Shown in pieces: positions 1 to 5,883 of a stretch of DNA of 6,897 bases (the first letter of the stretch is position 1; each line of letters opens with the position of its first letter). Below the pieces are notes generated by a model. The model was given only the letters and a program-made list of their open reading frames with translations. It had not been told where the DNA came from and searched no databases. The translations under genes and the position numbers were made by a program. Source of the DNA: Lachnospiraceae bacterium (GTDB lineage: Bacteria > Bacillota > Clostridia > Lachnospirales > Lachnospiraceae); contig VSNY01000200.1 in the NCBI GenBank assembly GCA_009774535.1, positions 1-6,897 of the forward strand, read 5' to 3'.

Positions 1-589
1 GCCCGATGCGATCCAAAGAAATGTAAACGAGTAAAAAAACTGCCAGAACGATATCATTCAGTTTCACCCCGGCAGATATGCCAAGCAGAAACAGAGACAG
101 TACATAAATTCTTCGTTTATCCTTCCGATATCCTAAAAGCCCCATACAACACCCAATAATTCCCAAAGCGTATCCTGTAATCTCCGGGCCAATGACTTTA
201 CCCGTAAACCAAACAAGCGGGCAGCTGAGATAAATAACCACAGAAAAAAATACCTGCCTGTCAGAAGCCTGATGAAAACTTCTTACCGTATATGGAACCA
301 GACAGGCAGATACGATCATAAAAACCGCGCACAAGAAACGCATACCGGAAAAATCTCCGACAGCTTTTAACAGTATCCAATAAATCGATCCATACCCAAG
401 GTAATTTGGTGTTTTTAATACATCTTCCCAGGACGACCATTGGATTTCGTTTTCTGCCATTCCCCAAAACCATTGTTCATCTGGCACCAATGCTTCTGTA
501 TAAGAATATACGGTCAAAAGAAACACCGCGTACACCATAAGCAGACTACAGACTGCTGCACGATAAAATATTCTTTTTTTCTTTTCCAT
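1..589 (-). CDS. Membrane GT-C-type glycosyltransferase-like protein, N-terminal part (runs off the left edge)
   Basis: This reading frame stays open from the ATG at 589 to the first base of the window, giving 196 residues without a stop; the C-terminus lies outside. A basic start (MEKKKR) is followed by a first hydrophobic helix (about residues 10-30), then a loop with the acidic pair D37-E38 (PDEQW), then further hydrophobic helices at roughly 83-100, 113-128, 136-153, 161-176 and 180-192. An acidic residue in the first outer loop followed by many helices is the usual layout of GT-C enzymes (PMT/ArnT-like or related), which use polyprenyl-phosphate sugars outside the membrane. GAGGA at 598-602 lies 8 bases before the ATG, which decides this start over an in-frame ATG at 604 lacking a ribosome site. 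It follows the phosphodiesterase-like gene by 16 bases, in the same operon as GT2 and GtrA proteins. Membrane location is fairly certain; the transferase role is an inference, and a polysaccharide polymerase is an alternative. Confidence 0.75.
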   Translation of the reverse strand, partial: MEKKKRIFYRAAVCSLLMVYAVFLLTVYSYTEALVPDEQWFWGMAENEIQWSSWEDVLKTPNYLGYGSIYWILLKAVGDFSGMRFLCAVFMIVSACLVPYTVRSFHQASDRQVFFSVVIYLSCPLVWFTGKVIGPEITGYALGIIGCCMGLLGYRKDKRRIYVLSLFLLGISAGVKLNDIVLAVFLLVYISLDRIG

Positions 590-597
590 GACCTCTT

Positions 598-602
598 TCC
601 TC
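598..602 (-). promoter_or_regulatory. Ribosome binding site of the left-edge membrane gene
   Basis: GAGGA on the coding strand, 8 bases before the ATG at 589. It falls in the 16-base gap after the TGA stop (608-606) of the preceding gene, so the two are probably translationally coupled. It favours the start at 589 over the in-frame ATG at 604. Confidence 0.6.
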
Positions 603-605
603 ATT

Positions 606-1208
606 TCAGTGCAGTAATTTTTCCCATCTGTCTATCTGATGAACCTTTGTACAAATCGCATCAAACACGATTCCTTCTTCTTTCATCTGCCGTGCGTACA
701 CTTCTATTTTCTCCTCCTGTCCCTGAAGTTCCGGGGAAACCAGACAGGTATGATATCCCATCTTTTTGATACAATCAAACTGATCTTTACTGACTGGAAG
801 TCTTGAAAAACAATCCACCCATACCCAATCCGCCTTTCCTGCCATTGCCTGTACGGTATCCATTCCTTCATATTCAGAAAAGCGCAGTGCCATCCTGTGT
901 TCTCTTGCCTGTGCCAGTAAATGAATCATAGGAAACGATGAATCCAGAAAGAAAAAGTCAAAAATCCCATACTGATCCAACAATTCCAGAACCTTTAATT
1001 CAATCCGTTCGCTTTTCACGTTGCAGATCATCGTCCCATGATGGTATTCCTTCAAATAGGCCTCAAAATCTTCTCCCTGTTCAAACGGATGATGCTGGAT
1101 ATAAATCCTGCCATTCAAATCATCACGCAAATCCAATTCCGCACCATATACCGTCGGAAGTTCATACAATTGTGCAAGTGTATTTATTCTATGACCGATA
1201 TATTGCAC
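606..1208 (-). CDS. Glycerophosphodiester phosphodiesterase / PI-PLC-like TIM-barrel protein
   Basis: A 200-residue protein with no signal peptide or membrane segment, so it should be cytosolic. It begins directly with the first barrel strand: IGHR (H6-R7), then GAELDLR (E24, D26) and IQHHPF (H39), which match the HRG, ELD and HD motifs of the GDPD/PI-PLC fold. Later landmarks are ICNVK (N63, K65), FLDSSFP (D89), RFSEYE (R109, E112) and WVWVDCF (D132). The usual second acidic residue of GDPD (E in an EIK motif) is N63 here and the HD motif reads HH, so activity on ordinary glycerophosphodiesters is uncertain. At 200 residues it is shorter than typical GDPD enzymes (about 240-260). The start is GTG, not ATG; it is chosen because AGGAGG lies 9 bases upstream, inside the end of the GT2 gene, which it overlaps by 25 bases. 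In this operon it may process or recycle a phosphodiester-linked glycan building block; the substrate is unknown. Confidence 0.78.
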   Translation of the reverse strand: MQYIGHRINTLAQLYELPTVYGAELDLRDDLNGRIYIQHHPFEQGEDFEAYLKEYHHGTMICNVKSERIELKVLELLDQYGIFDFFFLDSSFPMIHLLAQAREHRMALRFSEYEGMDTVQAMAGKADWVWVDCFSRLPVSKDQFDCIKKMGYHTCLVSPELQGQEEKIEVYARQMKEEGIVFDAICTKVHQIDRWEKLLH

Positions 1209-1912
1209 GATTCTATTCCTCCTCTTTTTAGTTTTCTGCTAAATTCTAAAGTCCGTCTGATAAACTTCCATTTTGACCGCATCCCGGTATTCCAATGGGA
1301 TACCCCATATTTTCTCTTCGGAAACCGCACAGGAAATCTATGTATCTCTAGTTTTTTCTTCCTTGCCATATACAATGCATATAAATCTAACGCGAAATCT
1401 TTTGGAGGATTTTCCCAGGATTTGAAAAAATTACGACTAAATACATTTGGCTGTGCATTCACGTCATTCAGTTTCTCCCCCATATACCATGTTTCAAACA
1501 GGCTCATGCCATAGGTAAAAAACTGGTCTGTCAACGGCCTGCCCTTGCGGTTTCCCTTAATAAAAATATTTTTCCTGTATCCATTCCTCTCTATAATGGC
1601 CAAAGCTTTTAAAAGATCTGCCGGGTCCGTCTGCAGATCTGCATGGGTCCATCCGATAAATTCCCCTCTGCATACTTTTAAACCCTGCAGAATTCCGTAT
1701 CCGTACCCCTGATTCACATCTACCCGGATCGTCCGTGCAAACGGATAATCTGGTAACAGTCGGCGTAAAATCTCAGATGTATGATCTGTAGAACCATTAT
1801 CCACCAATACCACTTCGATATCTTTCTGACCAATCACTTTTTGAAACCGTTTTAAAACAACGGGAATATTTTTTTCTTCATTATAACATGGTACAACAAC
1901 CGACAATTTCAT
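1184..1912 (-). CDS. GT2-family glycosyltransferase, polyprenyl-phosphate-sugar-synthase-like
   Basis: A 242-residue GT-A-fold transferase of the dolichol-phosphate-mannose-synthase type. Visible motifs are the N-terminal SVVVPCYNEEKN (residues 4-15), VDNGSTDHT (37-45) in the nucleotide-binding region, NQGYGYGILQGL (67-78), and the metal-binding HADLQTDP (90-97, with D92 and D96). Downstream are KGNRKGR, a DVNAQPNVFSR segment and DFALDL, typical of this family. There is no C-terminal membrane pair, so it should be a soluble or peripheral cytoplasmic enzyme that moves a sugar from a nucleotide donor to a polyprenyl phosphate. The ATG at 1912 overlaps the GtrA stop as ATGA and has GGGGAAGGGG 8 bases upstream. 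The same frame is open as far as 2008, but that extension only lies over GtrA and adds no conserved sequence. GT2 next to GtrA and GT-C genes supports a three-step lipid-linked glycosylation route. The sugar cannot be told from sequence alone. Confidence 0.92.
   Translation of the reverse strand: MKLSVVVPCYNEEKNIPVVLKRFQKVIGQKDIEVVLVDNGSTDHTSEILRRLLPDYPFARTIRVDVNQGYGYGILQGLKVCRGEFIGWTHADLQTDPADLLKALAIIERNGYRKNIFIKGNRKGRPLTDQFFTYGMSLFETWYMGEKLNDVNAQPNVFSRNFFKSWENPPKDFALDLYALYMARKKKLEIHRFPVRFPKRKYGVSHWNTGMRSKWKFIRRTLEFSRKLKRGGIESCNISVIE
1218..1223 (-). promoter_or_regulatory. Ribosome binding site for the GTG start at 1208
   Basis: A perfect AGGAGG, 9 bases before the GTG start. It is embedded in the codons for residues KRGG near the C-terminus of the GT2 protein, so ribosomes finishing GT2 pass over it. 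This is the main evidence for the GTG start and for translational coupling. Confidence 0.8.
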
Positions 1913-2304
1913 CTTTGATTCCCCTTCCCCACAAATACAAACCATTTCTGTCCCAAAAAATTTATAAGCGTGCTTACTCCTGTTGCAAACAAAAATGCTG
2001 CCGCCCAAAGATCTGTCAAAAATAACACCATCTTATTTACCGTTGCATTTAAACATGCAGAGACCGTATAAAGTAAAATGTATTTTAAAACTTCTGTTTT
2101 AGAAAACCGCTTACTTTCAAATGTCCAGAACTTATTAATCAAAAATCCAACTGCTGCACCACAAATATAGGAAACTGCTTTGGATATTGTTACATCTGTT
2201 TCTGCCGCAAGCAATCCATGATATAGCATAACATCTACAGCAACCGCGCTTCCTCCGCCAACCAGAAACCGGAACACCTGCTTTTTCTCAAACGTCTTTA
2301 CCAT
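1909..2304 (-). CDS. GtrA-family membrane protein (putative lipid-linked sugar flippase component)
   Basis: A 131-residue, almost wholly hydrophobic protein with the four-helix pattern of the GtrA family. Helices lie at about residues 11-31, 40-57, 73-95 and 99-118. The family signatures are visible: FRFLVGGGSAVAVD (11-24), FLINKFWTF (54-62) and the related C-terminal NFLGQKWFVF (115-124). GtrA proteins are thought to help move undecaprenyl-phosphate sugars across the inner membrane, usually beside a GT2 synthase and a GT-C transferase, as here. The ATG at 2304 is chosen; a TTG immediately before it (2307) is possible, since GAGGAG at 2315-2320 is 10 bases from the ATG and 7 from the TTG. It overlaps the end of the fusion gene by 17 bases and meets GT2 in an ATGA overlap. 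The family assignment is firm; the flippase role is knowledge of the family, not shown here. Confidence 0.92.
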   Translation of the reverse strand: MVKTFEKKQVFRFLVGGGSAVAVDVMLYHGLLAAETDVTISKAVSYICGAAVGFLINKFWTFESKRFSKTEVLKYILLYTVSACLNATVNKMVLFLTDLWAAAFLFATGVSTLINFLGQKWFVFVGKGNQR

Positions 2305-5071
2305 CAAATAAAAACTCCTCTATCTGCCCAAAACTATGCACCATCTTCATCGCAAAATCTGCTTTTTCCATATACGTTTCCTTCGTAATCCAGATTGGAA
2401 ATATACCTGCTTTAGCAGCTCCTGCTATATCTTTTTTAAAGCTGTCTCCTACATATACCACTTCCCCTGAAGATAAATGCAGCTTTCTTAACACAAGATC
2501 AAACATCTTTGGCGCAGGTTTTTCTTCTTCTGCCTCTTCACTGGAAACAAACACATCAATATCATCTTCTATTTGAAGCTGTTTCAGCTTCCGATGTTGT
2601 ATATGTGCAGTCAGATCAGTACAAATTGCGATCTTTACATGTTCCTTTTTCAAATGCCAAAAACATTCCCTGACTCCGTCTGCCAGCTTCATATGACGTA
2701 GCAGATATCCCCAGTAACATTCATACATATCCAATGTATCCTTCGCCGGACGATGTTCCAGCAGTTCCGCTAATTTTTGAAAATAAAGTATCCGGTTATG
2801 TCTGGAAGCACAGTCGCGCATCTCACGTTTTACATACTCCCTGGCATCCTCGTAAATGCGCAGAAAATCTTCGCTGGATACACCCAGCTTTTCAGAAAAC
2901 CTCTGTGCCACAAAAACAAGCGCTTGCTTATGCAATCCGGAATAATCATACAGCGTATCATCCAGATCAAAAATTACCGCTTTTATGTTATACCCCCCCC
3001 TCATTTTTTCGCAAATCAACAATAACAAAAACAGCATCAGCACACTGTCTTTGCCATTGCAGTCCTTAAAATTTTCTCTTGTAATCTCTTCCAGCTGGGG
3101 AATTATCCGCTGTGCAATCTGATCCAAAGGCAGTATTTGTTCTTCCAAATGTTCTGCACGAATATCAATGGTCTGCCTCTTAAGATCCTGAGAATACTCC
3201 CACGATGTATATATCCCCAACCTTGTAAGTTCATCTATAACAGGCTCTACATCAATCGCCGCGCTGATCGTAATTTTTGCACTAATCTGCACATCATAAT
3301 GATCCGCCATGCAATCTTTCAGTCTCTCATCATAATACTGCACAATCATGTCTGCATATTCCTTTTGCGGATAAATATATTTTCTGGCATCCGGCAGCCT
3401 GGATTGTATCTGATCCAGTATTTTTTCTTTGGAATACCCCCTGTATTTTACATCCCTTTGAATTTTCCAATACTTTCTAAGCGTTTCATCTACATCCATA
3501 TATATTTTCAAATCCAAATTTTTTCTTGTCTGCGGCAGATATAATGCATGCAGCCCGCATAGCAGTACAAACCTCTGCGGCTTAATTTTCCTGGCCGCCG
3601 TAAATTTTCCCGTCTCATGGTCATATTCTGTACGTTTGACAGCCACTCCGCTGCGCAAAGCCGCAAGATCCTGCGCCTGGCGGTACAAAAAATTTGCTTT
3701 CGGATTCAAGTGCGTATACGCTTCCCAAGGTTTCTCCCCGCGTTCCCAGCGATGATCCCCATCTCCCTCAATATACAGCAGGTTCCTGGCGCCAAGACAC
3801 CGCTCCACTAATGCAAGAAAAGTACTTTTTCCAGTACCGCTGTCTCCGGCAACGCCAATCATAAACGGCAGATTTTTACGCCTGTATAGTAAATTACTTG
3901 CCACACCCAGCTGGTACATCGAAATAATAATATAAATCAGCATCCCAAACAGTAACGTATACACCAGATTGCGGAACATCGGATGCTGTATTTTTAAAAA
4001 CGACAAGTCCCTGCGTCCGGCAAATAGATCCACCCGTCCACGATCATGCAGAACGATAAAATAAATCAGATAAAAAAGATTCAACACCATATAAATCCAA
4101 ATATTTTTATATTTTTCCTTATCCACATTTACAAAAAATACTGTGATAAACGGAACAATCCATACATACCATCCAGGCATCGGCGGACACAAAGCCAAAA
4201 ATACAGCAAATACAATGCCAATCAGACTAAGCAGTAAGTCACGGTTCATTCTATGCATGCCATAAGCAGCCAAATACACAAGCAGCACCGCAGCAATCGG
4301 TACATAAAGTTTCACGGATCCAAACTTCAGCGCAACCTGTGTCAGAATACTCTGTTCAGCATTAAATAAAACCATTTTATAAAAAGCTTCTGAAAAAAAT
4401 GGAAACATTCCTAAAAAAGCCACCGCCAAAACACCTGAGAAAAATAAAATGGCGCGTTTACATCCATCCCGTTTCAGCAAATACAAAAACAGGATCGGCA
4501 CAGCTGCCAGAATATGCTGTTTGGACAGCAAAGCGGCTGATAAACACAGCCCGCCAAACAAATAACTATAATCATGTCCGGAACTTAAATAAAATACGGC
4601 TGCAACAAGAAAACAAGTTGGTATTAAATCTAATTGTCCATGCATATATACCGCATATAGAATAACAGGTGAACCAAAATAAAAAACTGCTGCATATTTC
4701 CTCTTAGACGGAAATAATTTTACCAGGAAACGGAGGCATACAAAATCCAAAATAAGGCTTGGCATTTTGAAGCATACATTGACCCAAAATAGCGAACGAA
4801 CAGAAAAAAGCTGAACCAAAAACAAACCCATTCCCTGTATGCAAAGCATTACGATGGGATATGGGAACGCATCCGTTTTCCCTGCTTCATAAAACAGCTG
4901 CCAGGCAGCCGTCCCTTCTTCCAAAAAAGATGATACAAACGGCAGAAATAAATCATTCTGATATTCCGAAGAAAAGATCCCCATCAAAAGAACCTTTACA
5001 ATTGTGATCACAAATACAAAGATCTTATAACGATCTGCATGCATCTGTTTTCCTCTGATGCTTACCATCAT
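2288..5071 (-). CDS. Three-domain fusion: GT-C-like membrane region, uridine kinase/PRK-type P-loop kinase, HAD phosphatase
   Basis: A 927-residue protein in three parts. Residues 12-390 are a membrane region of about ten helices with D40 in the first outer loop (NDLFLPF), HGQLDLIP (144-151), LLSKQH (181-186) and PPMPGWYVW (296-304), resembling lipid-linked mannosyltransferases of GT-C type. Residues 403-690 are a P-loop kinase: Walker A GDSGTGKST (409-417), IEGDGDHR (434-441) and YDHETGKF (483-490), features of the uridine kinase/phosphoribulokinase group. Residues 696-927 are a HAD hydrolase with all four motifs: DLDDT (D702, D704), T818/T821, K851 and GDSFKKD (D876, D881). The membrane region probably tethers both enzymes to the inner face. 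The start overlaps the preceding stop as ATGA; a second ATG at 5068 and one at 5044 (AGAGGA 6 bases upstream) are also plausible. The kinase-HAD join crosses a G8 run (see separate entry), so the HAD domain may be an independent gene in relatives. Substrates are unknown. Confidence 0.85.
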   Translation of the reverse strand: MMVSIRGKQMHADRYKIFVFVITIVKVLLMGIFSSEYQNDLFLPFVSSFLEEGTAAWQLFYEAGKTDAFPYPIVMLCIQGMGLFLVQLFSVRSLFWVNVCFKMPSLILDFVCLRFLVKLFPSKRKYAAVFYFGSPVILYAVYMHGQLDLIPTCFLVAAVFYLSSGHDYSYLFGGLCLSAALLSKQHILAAVPILFLYLLKRDGCKRAILFFSGVLAVAFLGMFPFFSEAFYKMVLFNAEQSILTQVALKFGSVKLYVPIAAVLLVYLAAYGMHRMNRDLLLSLIGIVFAVFLALCPPMPGWYVWIVPFITVFFVNVDKEKYKNIWIYMVLNLFYLIYFIVLHDRGRVDLFAGRRDLSFLKIQHPMFRNLVYTLLFGMLIYIIISMYQLGVASNLLYRRKNLPFMIGVAGDSGTGKSTFLALVERCLGARNLLYIEGDGDHRWERGEKPWEAYTHLNPKANFLYRQAQDLAALRSGVAVKRTEYDHETGKFTAARKIKPQRFVLLCGLHALYLPQTRKNLDLKIYMDVDETLRKYWKIQRDVKYRGYSKEKILDQIQSRLPDARKYIYPQKEYADMIVQYYDERLKDCMADHYDVQISAKITISAAIDVEPVIDELTRLGIYTSWEYSQDLKRQTIDIRAEHLEEQILPLDQIAQRIIPQLEEITRENFKDCNGKDSVLMLFLLLLICEKMRGGYNIKAVIFDLDDTLYDYSGLHKQALVFVAQRFSEKLGVSSEDFLRIYEDAREYVKREMRDCASRHNRILYFQKLAELLEHRPAKDTLDMYECYWGYLLRHMKLADGVRECFWHLKKEHVKIAICTDLTAHIQHRKLKQLQIEDDIDVFVSSEEAEEEKPAPKMFDLVLRKLHLSSGEVVYVGDSFKKDIAGAAKAGIFPIWITKETYMEKADFAMKMVHSFGQIEEFLFDGKDV
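2315..2320 (-). promoter_or_regulatory. Ribosome binding site of the GtrA gene
   Basis: GAGGAG on the coding strand inside the last codons of the HAD domain, 10 bases before the ATG at 2304 and 7 before an in-frame TTG at 2307. It leaves the exact start undecided between these adjacent codons and points to coupling with the fusion gene. Confidence 0.65.
2984..2986 (-). other. Possible relict or non-standard HAD start codon (ATA, I696)
   Basis: The codon ATA sits exactly where a free-standing HAD protein would normally begin (start-K-A-V-I-F-D-L-D), 6 bases after the AGGGGGGGG run, which resembles a ribosome site. This suggests an ancestral ATG with its own G-rich ribosome site, now lost in the fusion, or a weak ATA start still in use. 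No other good start codon lies between the G run and the catalytic DLDDT. This is an interpretation, not a demonstrated site. Confidence 0.3.
2993..3000 (-). repeat. G8 homopolymer at the kinase-HAD junction (C8 on the given strand)
   Basis: Eight Gs in a row on the coding strand encode R691-G692-G693 of the fusion protein, between the last kinase residues (ICEKM, ending at 690) and the first HAD strand (IKAVIF, from 696). With G8 the two domains are in frame. By direct reading, G7 gives MRGGIT then TAA, and G9 gives MRGGV then TAA; either would cut off the HAD domain. It is the longest G or C run I noticed in the window. Runs of this kind are known slippage sites in surface-glycan genes of other bacteria; here that role is an inference. 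A sequencing or assembly error is a real alternative. Confidence 0.8.
5051..5056 (-). promoter_or_regulatory. Alternative ribosome binding site within the fusion gene start region
   Basis: AGAGGA lies 6 bases before the in-frame ATG at 5044 (M10 of the long form). The upstream ATGs at 5071 and 5068 have only AGGA (5076-5079), at 4 and 7 bases. Either start keeps the whole first membrane helix; the short form would remove the ATGA overlap with the preceding gene. Confidence 0.45.
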
Positions 5072-5883
5072 AGTTTCCTGCCGGGCAAAAAGCCTTCACT
5101 TTGTACAAATGTCTTCCAATATTGGAATGTATGCATATAATCTTCATAATCTTTGGGTGTTCCCCAGCCAATATAACGCTCAACCTCAAATACCTGTGCT
5201 TTCATCCCCAGTTCCAGCACATGCCGTATCACCTGATCCACGTAAAACTCTCCATTTACTCGATCCTCCTCAGCAATCATCTTTTCTGCAGCTGTTACAA
5301 AATCGCAACCATGCCGGAACCAGAATGCAGACACCACTGCATGATCCTCCATCGGTGTATTGGAAACCGCCTTTTTAATAGAAACACCTGTGATCTCATA
5401 TCGTTCATTCGCAATCATCCATCCATATGCATCCGGTGCTTTTAACACCATATCCTGATGCCTGAACGTAAATACGATCACATCTGTATTTTCTTTTTGT
5501 TTTTCAAAATCCCCTTGCTGAAAGACCATTCCATTATCACAGCCTGCAATCAGCAATGCTTCCTCTGTATTGATAATATCTTTTGCCAATAGACAGGTAC
5601 ACGCCTGTCCCTGCGTAATTGTATCTATGGTTACAAAAGACGCCTTCGGATAAAACGAACGGATCTGATCCTCCACACCATCTTTTTTATGAAAATCCCT
5701 GTCTATGTAAATAATATTTGCGCCGTCTCGCTCCACACCCGGCAGATCCATGGTTGCACATACAACCATAGGATAAGTATTTCCGCTTCTTCTGTCCAGA
5801 ACCGGTATCGCTGGTTTATGCACGCGGTATCCTTCCTGCGTAAACCTCTGTCCCGCACCAGCCATTGGTATCAAAATATACAT
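5068..5883 (-). CDS. Sugar-phosphate nucleotidyltransferase-like protein (second of a tandem pair)
   Basis: A 271-residue cytosolic protein of the NTP-transferase (GT-A/Rossmann) fold. The N-terminus holds the nucleotide-binding signature ILIPMAGAGQRF with G9, G11 and R13, followed by KPAIPV (K23-P24). A canonical loop TQGQACTCLLA (90-100) and the metal-binding aspartate in IAGCDNGM (D116) follow. The C-terminal half carries NGEFYVDQ and WGTPKDYEDY, common in enzymes that join NTP to a sugar or polyol phosphate. The expected reaction is NTP plus a small phosphorylated compound giving an NDP-activated compound and pyrophosphate; the base and substrate cannot be read from sequence. The ATG at 5883 has AAGGAGG 8 bases upstream and overlaps the first nucleotidyltransferase gene by 13 bases; the stop overlaps the fusion gene start as ATGA. 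It is a diverged paralogue of its upstream neighbour, sharing the same motif order and C-terminal GEFY and WGTP landmarks. Confidence 0.88.
   Translation of the reverse strand: MYILIPMAGAGQRFTQEGYRVHKPAIPVLDRRSGNTYPMVVCATMDLPGVERDGANIIYIDRDFHKKDGVEDQIRSFYPKASFVTIDTITQGQACTCLLAKDIINTEEALLIAGCDNGMVFQQGDFEKQKENTDVIVFTFRHQDMVLKAPDAYGWMIANERYEITGVSIKKAVSNTPMEDHAVVSAFWFRHGCDFVTAAEKMIAEEDRVNGEFYVDQVIRHVLELGMKAQVFEVERYIGWGTPKDYEDYMHTFQYWKTFVQSEGFLPGRKL

Noticed and set aside
261..473. Minus-strand open frame at 261-473
   Set aside because: It is out of frame with the membrane protein that reads through 589-1; the latter has a ribosome site, a sensible helix pattern and no stop.
28..584. A and T runs of about seven bases in the left-edge membrane gene
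   Set aside because: Short A/T runs are expected in AT-rich DNA coding for lysine and phenylalanine, and they do not sit at a domain boundary like the G8 run.
440..1514. Plus-strand open frames at 440-769, 938-1231 and 1038-1514
   Set aside because: They lie opposite well-supported minus-strand genes, have no recognisable motifs and are rich in residues expected from reverse reading of coding DNA.
1913..2008. Longer GT2 start at 2008
   Set aside because: The extra 32 residues only overlap GtrA in another frame and are not GT2-like; the ATG at 1912 has a ribosome site, an ATGA overlap and begins right at the first strand.
2734..4665. Plus-strand open frames at 2734-3069, 2777-3025, 3137-3544, 3617-3811, 4046-4237 and 4399-4665
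   Set aside because: All are antisense to the fusion gene, whose domain motifs are continuous across the whole region; none shows a protein family signature.
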